Source: Przewalskia tangutica (lineage: Eukaryota > Streptophyta > Magnoliopsida > Solanales > Solanaceae). From it: DNA of 64,000 nt. The position numbers and the translations under genes are program-made. The stretch covers positions 32,898,446 to 32,962,445 of the forward strand of contig CM056724.1 of the NCBI GenBank assembly GCA_029844215.1, given 5' to 3'. Positions 1 to 11,700 of the stretch are shown here, piece by piece. Positions within the stretch are counted from its first letter, which is position 1; each line of letters begins with the position of its first letter. The notes beneath the pieces are model-generated. The model made no database searches, had not been told where the DNA came from, and saw only the letters and a program-made list of their open reading frames with translations.

Positions 1-474
1 GTGGGAGCTAAAAGAACAAGGATCAAAGATTTTCCTTTTCTTCCAAGAGGAACCCGTGAGCCTCCTCTATGTTCTTCAATTTTTGTGAAATTTTTCTAAG
101 TGTAATGACACACTCTTGCTACTAGTAGTGTAATAAAGGGGCATGGAGGTTAAGATGTAACCAAATGGGTGGTTTAGATGAATTCTTACTAAATATCAAG
201 ACTAATTGACCTTTGACTTAGTCAACTTTCTAATGCCACAACTTGCAAGACATTAGTCATCCATGACTTATGGTAAATGACCATATTAGCCATGCCTCAA
301 TTCGACCAAGGCATCATAAGGGGGGGGGGGTGACACGTGTCGCCCTCCCATGCTTCAAAATAAGACGTTTTCCGACAATTGCAAAATTGCGCTAAAATTT
401 TACAAGTCACAAATCTTGGCACCTATGAGTTCTTACGTGCGTTCTTACAACGTATCTGCAAATACGGTGTAACA
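1..474 (-). repeat. 3' LTR (partial) of minus-strand Tekay-type element
   Basis: This stretch is a near-copy of 5190-5668, with small indels, and ends in ...GTGTAACA, the complement of an LTR starting TGTTACAC. It includes a G run at 320-330 and the dyad GGTGACACGTGTCGCC at 329-344, which recurs at 5520-5535. The rest of the LTR lies left of the window. Confidence 0.85.
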
Positions 475-507
475 TTCTTCCCCCAGAAACATTCGTCCTC
501 GAATGTT
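475..507 (-). promoter_or_regulatory. Polypurine tract and conserved hairpin next to 3' LTR
   Basis: On the minus strand the sequence abutting the LTR is CTGGGGGAAGAA, a polypurine tract expected to prime plus-strand synthesis. Next to it is a perfect hairpin, AACATTCG (488-495), four-base loop, CGAATGTT (500-507). The same stem occurs at 41890-41907 beside the 3' LTR of element E. This hairpin plus purine tract is characteristic of solanaceous Del/Tekay 3' ends as I remember them. Confidence 0.7.
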
Positions 508-1875
508 CTTTCGAGTCGATCTAATTAAAGCGCGACATAGTTTCCTTATACTACACCGCCCTTACTACATCATGCCACCCATGGCGCGTAACAATATTTA
601 TACTAAGATGTCAACCTTGGCACTCACGAGGCCAACTAGCCCATACTTATAATGACCTCAAAGTATGTCATAATCTTCACCACTAGGTCTACTAGAGTCT
701 GACGAATGTATCATCATCGGGAAAACCTCATATTCCCACTCAACTACCGCCCCACGCACTCACGGGTGTAGTTTCCTCAAAAGGTTCTTATGGATTCAGG
801 CTCTACTCCTTTACACTTGGTTGCTATCCATCGTACTGGTCGTACTCTTTCCGTAATTCCAACTCATACTAGCATACATACATAACTTCCATACCGATTC
901 TGTCCACTAATCTTTGGAGTCACTCTTTAAGACAAAAATACGACCATTTCCGGCTTTCATGACCTGGTTCCGGTGGAACGCGTCCACGAACTCGTAAAAC
1001 AATTAACTAGACTTGGGCCTTGCGCCCCCGTGACCCCGTCACATAGCGGAACTACTACCAACTGATCCCACTCCATTCCAGGCCATGGGGAGACCCGTAA
1101 CAGGTCCTTAACCCGACTCAGCGTCGCACTTAACTCTTATCCTTGGTCTGACTTAAAATCTTATTGCCAGAGAAAGCCTTATATACCTAAGGTCTCGGCA
1201 GTAATCAATATTCTTAGGCTCGCAATTTCCATGCACCAAGCCTACCTTACCAGTCCCCCAGTAAACGGGTACAAAAACTTCTCATAAAACCAAAGCCATG
1301 TTGTCTCGATCACCACAACCATTACTTACTCTATACGGACCTCATCCGTACAATTCTCTTAAGCCTACTACGCAGCTTAATCTATTAACATGACATTCCG
1401 CTAGGTTCCTTAACATGGCTTCTTGGGTTCACTACCTATCGAACGACTCATCCTTTCCCAATCATCTCAAATAAAATATAAGATTTTGGCGAGTCATTAA
1501 CTATTCCATACCTTCCGGTATCTAGTTAGTCTTTACCAATTCTGGAAATCGACATCATTCTAGGAAACACGCGTCGACCCTCATACATAACTCCGTATAG
1601 ATGTATGTCACAATACCAACTATACTAAAATCATTACCAACCGGATACGCAATCCACATAGTCCTTCCGGGTCATCTTTGCGCTTTCTCGTGGCTGCGAT
1701 CAACATAACTTGTTGGGAGGGCGACCACAACAATACTGACTATATCGCACGATCTCGAGTGAGAAGAATGAAACCAACTCTAAATGTCCTGCGACCTCCG
1801 ATTATAGATGTGGTGCACAACACACCGATAATCAAGACTACTAGACACGATGCAGTAGACACTTTCAGAGACTAA
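508..1875 (-). other. Internal region without recognisable gene
   Basis: No reading frame over 65 codons and no gag, protease, RT or integrase motif is visible. The part near the primer site (about 1680-1875) resembles the leader of element E after 39686, including the stretch around 1800-1840 that also occurs near 39745. It is best read as the decayed leader and 3' remnant of a Tekay-type element. Confidence 0.6.
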
Positions 1876-1888
1876 GCGCTCGATACCA
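1876..1888 (-). promoter_or_regulatory. Primer-binding site of minus-strand Tekay-type element
   Basis: On the minus strand the sequence is TGGTATCGAGCGC, five bases from the LTR end. It resembles the site complementary to the 3' end of initiator methionine tRNA (TGGTATCAGAGC), with changes. The same variant follows the 5' LTR of element E at 39673-39685. Confidence 0.7.
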
Positions 1889-1892
1889 CTTT

Positions 1893-4800
1893 TGTCACGA
1901 CCCGACCGGGCGCGGTGCCCTACACAGGCACCGCATAGGTAAACATCGGAGAAAATCAGCGGAACATACATGAAACTTATAAATAAAGCGTCGAATGTCT
2001 GACAAAGTTAGCGATAGGCTACCTTCCGATATATATAAATACAACCGGCGGTTGCCTCGCTTTCTTTTACAAAGCGACCCTGACATGTGACTACGGACCT
2101 CTAAGAGTTTTAACATAACCATTGTGGCGGGACAAGGCCCGCCGTACCACGAATATACATAGCCATGACAACTCCGAACATTGGAGCCGTGAAAATCTTG
2201 AACCGAGGATCCTAAGCTCGCGGATCCACAATCGTAATACCTAAACTGCGGACATAAACGCGGCCCGAAAAGTCGATAACAACAGTGCAGAATATGGAAC
2301 AGAAAATAAAGTACAATGACAAATCATAACTGTACTAAAGAATGACAGGGCAAGTATAAAGAAAGGGTAAATACCAGATCCTACCGTGTCATTTCCATCT
2401 CGTGAACTTAATCGTACCTTATTATCTTTTCCCGTTTTCCATAAAAGTATAGTCAAATTCTTACGCATCTTACTTAAGAAAACTCATCAAGTTCATAAAC
2501 ATATAACTTACGTATCTTGCATAACCTAATCCGTCCCTTTATGGAGGAACGCCTATACTGCCGGCCCAATCTGGGACGCGATAAAATCACATAAGTCCGC
2601 CCGTAAGGTATCTGCATATAAATATGAGGCTCATGATCAAAAGCGGTCCTCGCGTGTAGCATCGATAAGCAATCCTATTCCACGGGACTATTTCACCCGC
2701 GTAGGTCCGGTGGACCCGCGTGAGGTATTCCTCGCATAGGTTGTACCGCCCGCGTGGGGCTGTTTCACCGCGTAAGCCCATGGGACTCGCGTGGTATTCC
2801 TCGCATAGGTGTGCCGCGCATGGGACTATTTCACCGCGTAAGCCCATGGGACTCGCGTGAGGTATTCTCGCGTAGGTCAGACCGCCGCGTGGGACTATTT
2901 CACCGCGTAAGCCCATAAGGACTCGCGTGAGGTATTCCTCGCGTCATGGGTAGCAAATCCACGCAAGGTGGTATAACGTCTTGGGGTTTACCCTCATTTA
3001 TACTCTTACCACGAAGAAGGTGGTATAACGTCTTGGGGTTTACCTCATTTATACTCTTACCCTAACTCAACCTACCATCATACATAACATAAGCCCTATC
3101 GACATATCATACATAACATAAGCAAGTTAAGAAATCCCCTAACTTCTTATTAGCTTGTTCATATACACTCATTTCTTTGTTTACTAAAGGCACTAACATG
3201 TCATTATAAAATCCGAATTTAACCCAACGTACTCGTGCCTCTACTCCTTTAAAATGATTCTCTTTCAAATAAAACTTCCAAGATACTAATAACCGTAGTA
3301 TCAAGTCATATCTACTTTTCACGACAAGTCACAATACTTTTTAGAAATACATTTATAGGCTTCTAAATCAAGTGACTTCTTTCTTTGAAACCTTAAGCAA
3401 TTGGTACCTTTAAAACAATTTGCCTTCTTTATTTCAAATCATTTCTTTGCTTACATTCTTCAAGAAAACCATTCTTTTAATCTTCCATAAAGTTGTTATA
3501 ACTAACTTCCCATAAAGTCGTTATAACTCTTTTATGTCTTAGACAAATTCATTCCTTTTATGACCAAGAAACTTATACTTTCAATTCAAATCACATAGCT
3601 TTTCAAAATACTTCAAGTCTCTTATCTTTTAAGAAAACAAGTTTCTTAACTTAGAATGGAAAGAAATCAATACTTTCCAAATCAAGTATTCTATACTTTT
3701 AAATCTATTCATTTCTTCCTTTAAGAATCAAGTCTCATAACTTGAAAAATAAAGTCCCTTAACCTTTTAACAATTTGAGGTCCATAGTCTTAAAACTTCA
3801 TACGTAAATCCTTATAAATTAAGTAACATATACTTGGTGCGTTGTGAATAAGTTCTGCTTATTTATAACGATCTTAATCAAGTAGCCATGATCTAGAAAA
3901 TGTAATACAATTTTGTCTTATCTTAGCTTCTATGCAGATGGAGAATTCTACTTGTTTTAACATAATTAATTGTCATTACATTTTCCTTTACTAACGCTGC
4001 AATGGCTTGTTCGATACTTATTCTCATTCGTGCCGTAAATTAGCCAAGTCAACTTGGCTCCAAATACCCCCTAACGACTCTTACCAACATCCCCCATAAG
4101 ACTTGGTAAGAACTTAGGATAACTTAGACATAACCTTTTCGTAGAGTAAATCAACATACATACCTCTTAACTTCTAAGGGTAGAAGGAATCATGAAATAG
4201 TACTACACGTATATTCCATACATAGAATCATGTCAAAAGAAGGAAGAGGTTCACATACCTCGCGACGATTGTCGACAAGTAGCAAAATGCTCCAAAGTAC
4301 ATCAACCTCGAGCTACTCCATTCTTGAGTAGGATACGCTATACTTAGTACTTCAACCTATCATGGTCACAATCGTCCATTAACCTCTTACTTGGACGTAG
4401 AATATTCTAAGTGCTAAGTCGCCAAATTCTACGGAAAATCGGACAAAGACTTCCTTTGTTTCTACTTACTTTGCCACCTTTTCAAGGCCGAATACAATAA
4501 CCAAACAGCCCCAATTGGCTCACAATTTCTATAAGGTACTCCAATACAAATAAAAACTAAACAGCCCCAATTGGCTCACAATTTAGAAAGTAGTCCAATA
4601 CAATTGAAAAACAAACTAAAAGTCCAAATTCGGCCACCTTGAGTTCAACCTTACCAATTCTTATCAAATTTCCATTTCAATCCAAATTGGTAGCATAACA
4701 TGATATCAAGTCGTATTTGATTATAACAACCATAATCCTTAAGTAAGTGACATGCGACGATTCTAATAACGACTAAATTGAAATCCAACTTAACATGGCT

Positions 4801-5668
4801 TACATTACATTTCGGATTTCCAAGGCTACAATCAATCCACAATCCTTATAAACTTCTACATATCAACTTCATGCTAGCAACACGTAAAGCTATCAACAAC
4901 AATATAAATATACAATCTTGTAACACATTTAAAAGACAAGATTATACCTTAACGATTCTTAATCCAATTCCAATCCGAAGTCGCTCCTTAGTAGTTTAGA
5001 ACCTCTCCAAGACACTTCAATCCGTTTGTTGAGACCCATAGAACCATACCAACAACTTTCCTTCAACTTTCAATCCAAAACCTAGAAAGTCACTAGGTTT
5101 TCACTTTGCGACTAACATCAAAAACTCTCTTTTTCCGGGATTTTTCTATTGAGATACACTTACATAACACTCATGAACCTTGGTTTAAAGTGGGGAGCTA
5201 AAATAACAAGGATCAAAGATTTTTCCTTTTCTTCCAAGAGGAACCCGTGAGCCTCCCTCTATGTTCTTCAATTTTTGTGGAAATTTTTCTAAGTGTAATG
5301 ACACACTCGTGCTACTAGTAGTGTAATAAAGGGGCATGGAGGGTTAAGATGTAACCAAATGGGTGGTTTAGATGAAGTCTTACTAAAAATCAAGACTAAT
5401 TGACCTTTGACTTAGTCAACTTTCTCATGCCACAACTTGCAAGACATTAGTCATCCAAGACTTATGGTAAATGACCATATTAGCCATGCCTAAATTCGAC
5501 CAAGGCATCATAAGGGGGGGGTGACACGTGTCGCCCTCCCATTCGTCAAAATAAGACGTTTTCCGACAATTTCATAATTCCGATAAAATTTTACAAGTCT
5601 CAAATCTTGACACCTATGAGTTCTTACGTACGTTCTTACAACATGTCCTGCAAATACGGGGTGTAACA
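1893..5668 (-). repeat. 5' LTR of minus-strand Tekay-type element (3.8 kb)
   Basis: The LTR is bounded by TGTCACGACC... at 1893 and ...GGGTGTAACA at 5668. It contains a minisatellite (2680-3065), a conserved block with a minus-strand 5' splice-site consensus (GT at 4057-4058 in the local block of 4250-4300 is described separately), and the dyad GGTGACACGTGTCGCC at 5520-5535 in the upstream part. The splice-site consensus itself is CGCGAG/GTATGT, read on the minus strand across 4253-4265. No gene is seen; short open frames are incidental. Confidence 0.85.
2680..3065 (-). repeat. Minisatellite inside Tekay-type LTR
   Basis: Two families of short repeats lie here. From about 2690 to 2945 a unit containing CGCGTAAGCCCATGGGAC and CTCGCGTGAGGTATTC recurs about three to four times. 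At 2967-3060 a unit with GGTGGTATAACGTCTTGGGG occurs twice. Both match, in reverse complement, arrays in solo LTR F at 34070-34420, so the two LTRs are the same subfamily. Unit lengths vary by small deletions in G/C runs. Confidence 0.75.
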
Positions 5669-7382
5669 ATCTATTCTCTTGATAACACCTTGGGTTGTCT
5701 AATTGAAATGTATAAATTACTTGGTGTTAAAAGTATACTTGACTTGATTTGAAAGGTATACCTTACTTGAGTTAAAACGTGTAGTAACTTGATTGTTAAA
5801 AATGGAAGTGTCTTGATATTACGGGTGATAGTGTCTTGATTGTCTTAAAAGGAAGGCATGGTAATTGTCTTGGTTTGGTTAAAAGGAAGGCATGGTAATT
5901 GTCTTGGTTTGATTAAAAGGAAGGCATGGTAATTGTCTTGATTTGTTGAAAAGGAAGGCATGGTAATTGTCTTGATTTAAAGGAAAGACATGGTATTGTC
6001 TTGGTTTGCTAAAATGATGGTTTATTCATTTTATGATAATGAGAGTCAAAGATTATTTAACATTATATATGTATGTGGGTTAGAGTCCCATGACATTATA
6101 TCATTCTCCCGACGATATTATATATGTCTGTGGGTTAGAGTCCCATGACATTATATCATTCTCCCGGCGACATTATATATGTATGTGGGTTAGAGTCCCA
6201 TGACATTATATCATTCTTCCGACGACATTATATATGTATGTGGGTTAGAGTTCCATGACATTGTATTATTCTCCCGGCGACATTATATATGTATGTGGGT
6301 TAGAGTCCCATGACATTATGTCATTCTCCCGACGACATTATATATGTGTGTGGGTTAGAGTCCCATGACATTATATCATTCTCCCGGCGACATTATATAT
6401 GTATGTGGGTTAGAGTCCCATGACATTTTATTATTCTTCCGGCGACATTATATATAGATGTATATGGGTTAGTGTCCCATGACACTATACTATTCCATGG
6501 ACTAGCTCTCCATGATTTGGGTTCAAATCCTATGTTACCATATATACATATGTGGGTTTGAGTCACATGATGTTGTATATATACATACGCGGGTTCGAGT
6601 CCCGTGATGTTATATTCCGAGGGCAGGTGTCACTAATTTTGGCATGACTTTCATATCTTAAAAGGGTACAGTTGGTTTCATAATTTGAAATGGTATTGAT
6701 TTCATAATTTGAAATGACACGGTTGGTCTTACTTTTAAAAAGGATATATTTTTAAAAGGTTCAGTTGACTCTCATTTGTTTATATAAAGTACAGTAGTAC
6801 AGTGGTACAATGATACAATGATACAGTAATGCAAGGTACGGTTGACTTTTATTTTACATGACACGGTTGGATCTGGTATTTGATTATTTTGTTTGTCCCT
6901 GTCATTTCTTGGCCAGCCATGATTTTAATACTTTACTTTATTTCTGTTCCATACTTAGTACTTGCTGTACTGACCCCCTTCGGGGGGCTGTGTTCATGTC
7001 CGCAGATCTAGGTACACAGTTGTGGATCCGCGAGCTTAGGATCCTTGTTCAGTATTTTGAGATGGCTCCAAGTTCCGGAGTTTGTCATTATGGCTAGGTA
7101 TATTCAGGTGTACGGCGGGGCCTTGTTTCGTCATAGTTGTTGTCACATTCTTAGAGGTCTGTATTCATATGTGGGTTGGACTGGTGTAAGTGGTATTTAC
7201 ATTATTGTACAACATAGATCCTTTCGGGTGATTTATATTTATACGGCAGCCTTTCCGGCTTTGCCTTTGTTTAAAGAAAAAAAATGAGTGTTATTTATCT
7301 TCCGCGTTTTATTTATGTTGTATGGGTAGAAGGGTGCCCAGGTAGGGGCACCAGTCACGGGCCCGGGATTTGGGGCATGACA
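5669..7382 (+). mobile_element. Right part of a plus-strand Tekay-type LTR (probable solo LTR)
   Basis: The sequence matches the 3' portion of solo LTR F (33880-35175): the repeated GGAAGGCATGGTAATTGTCTTGG blocks, the stretch around 6970-7040 with CCCCTTCGG and GTTCATGTCCGCAG, and the end ...GGGGCATGACA at 7382. No primer-binding site follows, so this is the end of a solo LTR or a 3' LTR. Its left part was separated by the element at 1-5668. The bases after it, GAAAG, would be its target duplication; the partner lies outside the window. Confidence 0.75.
6060..6485 (+). repeat. 55-bp tandem repeat in Tekay-type LTR
   Basis: About seven to eight copies of a 55-bp unit that begins CATTATATATGTATGTGGG, continues GTTAGAGTCCCATGACATT and ends with a CTCCCGGCGA-like segment. 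Copies differ by a few substitutions. It appears to occupy the place held by unrelated minisatellites in other Tekay-type LTRs of the window. Confidence 0.85.
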
Positions 7383-8450
7383 GAAAGCTCCTGGGATTAT
7401 TGAACGTAAATCTGTGCACGAGTCTATGCAAACAGGTTTAAAAACAAGGTTCCATTCCTCTCCTTAACAGTCGAGCTTCCTTAGCATCCACCCTCTCGCA
7501 TTCTAAGAGCAACTTTCGTTCCTTTCTTAGCAGGAAAGTTTCTACGCTGTTTTAAGTTTACTATTACGACTCTTTATGAATCGTATTATAAACAACTTGC
7601 CTTTCTTAGAGACTTACAGGAGTGGAAAGCAACGAGACTTATAGGAGTGGAAAAAAACTCGACTTTGTTTTGTAATGGATAGTTGAAACTCCGTAAAAAA
7701 AAATTCAGTAAAATTTTTCTTACATTGAACCATTCCTATATCATATATGTGTCGCCGTAGTAAATAGGAGAGAAAATCGAATTTAATTTTTCATTTTTAC
7801 AAAAACTTTACAAAAACAAATAGGAGTAAGCTTGTGACACGTTCACTAAAAAAATCCCTTTGTAGCCAATCATTTATTAAAAAAAATTAATAAGCTTAAC
7901 AGAAAAGCTAAAAAGTGTAGCATGCCTGAATCTAACTGGGGTTCGCGTTGGTGGAGGAACTGGATCGGAAAAAAGTAAGATGTTTCTGAATCGTGGTCAG
8001 AAGCTAGCTCTGTGTCTACCCGGTCGAGCTTCCTTCCCCTTTCGTCTTAACTACAACTACATTACGCAATTTCCCTTCCATTGATCTACCGGGGAGCTTC
8101 TCGGCCATCTTTTCCTCCGAACTACTCTATGTTCTACTAGTGAGGAAGTCGGAGGCTTCGCTGATACGAATGAATTATTCTCAGGTGTCTACAAGCACCC
8201 GTACCCCCAAGAGCTCAAGTATCTCCCTCTGATCCCATGCTCTCCTTTTAGCAGAAATGCGATAACTTTTTGGCTGTAAGGCGGAGCTAATCCGGAAAGA
8301 TTGCCTCAGTTCGGATTGTTCTCTGCAACTCGGGAATATGAAGTTGGAATCGCTAGCCCCCTACACCGCGGCATAATAAATCTGGTGGGCCGACACGAGG
8401 GCGTTATTCTCGTGCATTATTAAAGTATCCGAGTCTGTGGTTTCATTTTG
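7383..8450. other. Mitochondrial-like DNA insert (probable NUMT)
   Basis: The composition and phrasing differ from the flanking retrotransposon DNA. The stretch contains a fragment of plant mitochondrial SSU rRNA (8280-8356). The sequences at 7383-7600 and 8020-8280 read like plant mitochondrial intergenic DNA, though I cannot prove this without a search. The right limit near 8450 is a guess, where the sequence becomes AT-rich. No open frame of note. Confidence 0.5.
8280..8356 (+). pseudogene. rrn18: Fragment of mitochondrial small-subunit (18S) rRNA
   Basis: The 77-nt segment reads from GGCGGAGCTAATCC to GAAGTTGGAATCGCTAG. It corresponds to the conserved 3' third of bacterial-type SSU rRNA, just before the decoding-region helix. 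The wording between these anchors fits plant mitochondrial 18S better than plastid 16S as remembered. After the CGCTAG anchor the sequence departs at once from rRNA, so only this piece is present and it cannot function. Such pieces also occur as chimeric repeats within plant mitochondrial genomes. Confidence 0.75.
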
Positions 8451-8514
8451 ATCATCTCCCTCTTTCTTGTTTTGGTGTATTTTGAAAAATGGGGAATGAG
8501 ATTGATGGATTGAT

Positions 8515-8940
8515 GGAAAGGTGTAAGAATATAAAATAATTTATTATATATATAAAAAAATGATTTAAAGATATGCAAAATTAATAAAATAAAATGGCGG
8601 TGTAATAATAATAAAAATATAATATTAATAAAGATTTAATGCTTAATTAAAAAATAAAAATGCAATGTCATTTAATTATTTAAAGGGATGCAAAATTATT
8701 AAAATAAAATGACGGTGTAATAATAATAAAAATAATATTAGGAAAGGCCTAATGCTTAAAAAAATAAAAGATGTGATGTCATTTTGTGAAAAATAAAACA
8801 TAAAACATTAGGTAAAAATATGATTATTATATAAAAATGCGAAAAATGATGATAAAAATACGGTGTCCGAAAATACTTAAAATTGCGACAAATAACCAAA
8901 ATATACATCAAAATTAAGTGTCAACAACCATATTTGCAAA
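8515..8940. repeat. AT-rich stretch with a tandem duplication of about 120 bp
   Basis: A segment starting near 8573 (GATATGCAAAATTAATAAAA, then GGCGGTGTAATAATAATAAA) is repeated near 8691 (GGATGCAAAATTATTAAAAT, then GACGGTGTAATAATAATAAA), followed in both by a TTTAATGCTTAA/CTAATGCTTAA-like run and a TGTCATTT. The copies are about 118 bp apart. The word style resembles the AT-rich parts of Ogre LTRs, so a decayed LTR is possible. No gene. Confidence 0.6.
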
Positions 8941-10099
8941 ATATGACAACGATTAATATGAGGTGTCTTAAAATGTATTTGGGCCTCATCCCATTTAATT
9001 CGACCGAGTCCAAGATAATTTAGCCTAGGACCCGGCCCAGGGCCAACACCTTAGGCGTAAAGAGAAGGGGGCACAAGCCTCAATCCCTCATTTGTAACGA
9101 TCAAACCCTAAGAGCTGCATGAAGGTTTCATTTTCTTCATGCCAAAAATGGCAAAGAGTAGAGCCCCAGTCTCCTTTTTCAGTTGTGCTAATTCAAATGG
9201 GGAAAAGACATTAATGGCCTTTTCCTTCATCCCACCAGAGCCCACAATCATGTCATAGTACCACTGCAATCCCACCCCCACAAGGTGAAGTCGCTCCTCT
9301 AGTTACTTTTATTTTTCCGTGATGGTTTTAATTATCCTTATCTCATTACGAATCAAATTCTTGGCCTTGATTGATTGAGAATCAAATTGGACGGAATCCC
9401 CCCCCCCCCCCCCTAATTTGAGTTCTCCCACATTCCTGCTTATGTATTTGTCACGAGCTGAATTGAGTTTAAATTAGGTTAATTAAGCTTAATCTGATAT
9501 CCAAGCCCTTTGGTAGAACCCATACCTAGCTAATTAGTCTTCCACAATCTAAAATATTTGTTTTTTTCATGTGTAATTGTGAGTCTCGAGGTCCCGGAGT
9601 GAAGAAAAAGCCCCAAATGTGACCTTTCGGCTGCCTCCACACAAGGTAATTCCATTCCTTTTTAATTTTTTGTCTAAATTTCATTACGTAATCTGTTGTT
9701 TGCGTCTTATGTGTTGCATTAGCCTATTTAGCCACTGTTTATGTTATTTATTATGAGTATTAGTATGATTAGGCAGATAACTGATTAAGCATGTATTAGT
9801 TGGTATTAATCAATATTAGTGTTCATTATTGTGATTGTTTTGTACCCCTATTAATCACTATTAGTGTTCTGTATTAATCATTATTAGTGTTCATTATTAA
9901 TCACTTCAAACCCTTTTTAATTCATACTTGTTGTGTTGGTTATAAGTTGTTTTTCTTTTAAGAACTCTATCAAGCCATGTTCTGAGCATGAGGCAATGTC
10001 TGACACTTTTTCAAACTTAATAATTTATTCTTGTATTAGTCCCAATTATCAGAATTAGTTTTTTAATAGAATTTGTTTGAGTAGATAGATACCTCAAGA
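8941..10099. other. Gene-free stretch with a long C run
   Basis: No supportable coding frame. A 16-base C homopolymer lies at 9398-9413. Around 9840-9900 a short phrase, ATTAATCA(C/T)TATTAGTGTTC, is repeated three to four times. The leader-like stretch at 9100-9300 may be a remnant of another element; I do not recognise it. Confidence 0.5.
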
Positions 10100-10581
10100 T
10101 CTGAATCGGACATGGTTGAACTACTGGAGGAAGTTGGTGTGTGTGCCTCTGCAGGTGTTGGCTGGAATATTGCCTAAGATATTGTGGCATCTGTGGCAAC
10201 ATTTTGGGCAGCACTTGGCCTTGTAGTCCTGGGAACTCCCTTTGGAAGAATTGTTTCAAGGGAGTTTCATCTGGGATTTCCTTTTCCAGATGCACATTTT
10301 GTGGTACAGAAGCATTTTGTTCTTTTCTTTAGTTGATAGTTCAAAGGCCATTTCCAAACTGTCACTGCTTGAACAAGCAAGCGTAGACGTCTCAAATATG
10401 TACCTTTTGTTGCTCGATTCTACATGAACTGTTCTCTCTCGAACGACGAGTAGGGAAGCTATAGGAGCTTGGTCTTTTGCCTAGGGATGAAATATCAGAT
10501 GTTTCATCAACATCTATTGGGTTGTTGTCATCGTCTGGGTAGCTTATATCTAAAGGTTCCTCTAAACCCTTAAATACTATG
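10100..10581 (-). pseudogene. Broken unrecognised coding sequence, split by element A
   Basis: On the minus strand the frame from 10581 to 10404 is open and codes an acidic/serine-rich protein segment that includes DISYPDDDNNPIDVDE and ISSLGKRPSSYSFPTRR. Coding character then shifts frame (segment with SSSDSLEMAFELSTKEKNK, about 10395-10315) and shifts again to a glutamine/proline-rich segment (10295-10100, for example PQYLRQYSSQHLQRHTHQLP). A donor-like AG/GTATCT lies near 10098. When the CTATG target duplication is collapsed, the frame continues into 62004-62224 with one in-frame TAG (62018-62020). I do not recognise the protein. It could be a decayed host gene or an extra frame of the copia element to its right. 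Confidence 0.4.
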
Positions 10582-11416
10582 TGTTACACCCAATTTTGAC
10601 ACTCTCATCCAATCATTAATCATAAAATTACACTAATTTTTAGAATAATCTTAATAATTTTAACAATAATATTACATGCATAAACACATAAATACATAAA
10701 TAAGTAATTCAATAATGACATCTCAAGCATTAAGCACTCCATAAATATTATGTCCGCATTTAGCATTTTTATAATAATAAATACATAAATAAATAAATAA
10801 TTTAATAATGGCGTTGCATCAAACATTCTTTAAAATTATATCTACGTTTATTAATACTCAAGCAATTCTATAGCAATTATTCGCAATTTAAATTCCTATG
10901 AAACTAAGTTTAATCTAATAATAGCGTCGCATTTATAAAAGCATTAAGCAATATTTAAATATCATATCCGCATTGGACATTTTAATAATATTTAATAAGT
11001 ATTATTTATAATTTAATAACACTTAAAACTCTACCCAAAATTAATACACCTAATACTAAGCCCAATTTTCGCAGCCCAAACCCGAGTTGGCCCAAACCTC
11101 CCAGGCCCTTTATTTTCGTCCCCAACAGCCCTTAAACTCAACAAGACCAAAAAGATCCCTAACCTAAAACCTAACAGCCGCCGCACCTTCACCCTTGCAC
11201 CCCCATCGCCCAGCCGGGATTATCGCATGAGAATCCGGCATAACCAAATCATTCCCTTACTGAATTTACATCCAAATCAGTACCATAATAAATGATACAA
11301 GAATCGTCCAGAATAAGTACCAAAGTATTTACACCAAAATTAGCACCAAAATCGCGTCCCAAATCAGTCATAAAAGCTGTAAGAAATTTGCCTAATTTAC
11401 AACCCAAAATCAAGGC

Positions 11417-11424
11417 TATATAAG
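11417..11424 (+). promoter_or_regulatory. Predicted TATA box of element A 5' LTR
   Basis: TATATAAG is preceded by GC-rich and C-rich sequence and followed by leader-like sequence. The same motif lies at the matching place in the 3' LTR (59523-59530). It sits 277 bases before the conserved splice-donor consensus. Transcription would start about 30 bases downstream; that is inference. Confidence 0.5.
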
Positions 11425-11650
11425 TCAAGCTAATATACACACATAAGGCATCGGGGGGATGGAGTAAAAAAAAGAACCCAACAACTTCACAATCGAAAAA
11501 CAGAGAAGTAGGGAAGAACCATCATGGGAATATAGTAAAACATATAGAAGAAGCATAGAAAATTAAGCAATCCAACAAGTAATAAAATACGAGAATTAGA
11601 AGTCTAGGTTATGCATTTTTAAATCGCATAAGCAATAAATCCTCCGAGTG

Positions 11651-11700
11651 GATCGACGATTTGATACGATGCCTCGGTTCGTTGCCCGGAGAAGGTAAAT
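11651..11700 (+). promoter_or_regulatory. Conserved LTR block ending in a 5' splice-site consensus
   Basis: The block runs from GATCGACGA through GCCTCGGTTCG to CCCGGAGAAG/GTAAAT, with the predicted exon end at 11694. It is conserved at 15901-15950, 29391-29440, 59758-59807 and (minus) 55785-55835 among otherwise diverged LTRs. GAAG/GTAAAT is a strong plant donor consensus. A role in splicing the leader is inferred. Confidence 0.55.

Larger units (their letters stand above)
1..5668 (-). mobile_element. Non-autonomous Tekay/Del-like LTR element, left end cut by window
   Basis: Reading on the minus strand, the 5' LTR is 1893-5668, followed by a primer site (1876-1888), a short internal region (475-1892) and the start of the 3' LTR (1-474). 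The two LTR copies match over the first 474 bases (compare 5190-5668). The internal region is only about 1.4 kb and holds no reverse transcriptase, integrase or recognisable gag, so the copy cannot be autonomous. Its primer-site flank resembles that of the plus-strand element at 39669. It is inserted in a plus-strand LTR of related type (5669-7382). The left flank is outside the window, so the target duplication (expected ATCTA) cannot be checked. The Tekay/Del assignment is inferred from LTR ends, primer site and 3' hairpin, not from pol. Confidence 0.8.

Noticed and set aside
8515..8940. MITE or DNA transposon
   Set aside because: AT-rich with a tandem duplication but no terminal inverted repeats or target duplication could be found.
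9398..9413. 16-base C run as a functional quadruplex or i-motif
   Set aside because: A single homopolymer, equally likely an assembly or slippage artefact; similar runs at 320-330 and 27081-27094.
10141..10332. Cysteine-rich 63-codon open frame on the plus strand
   Set aside because: It overlaps coding-like sequence on the minus strand and lacks a known cysteine-peptide pattern or signal peptide.
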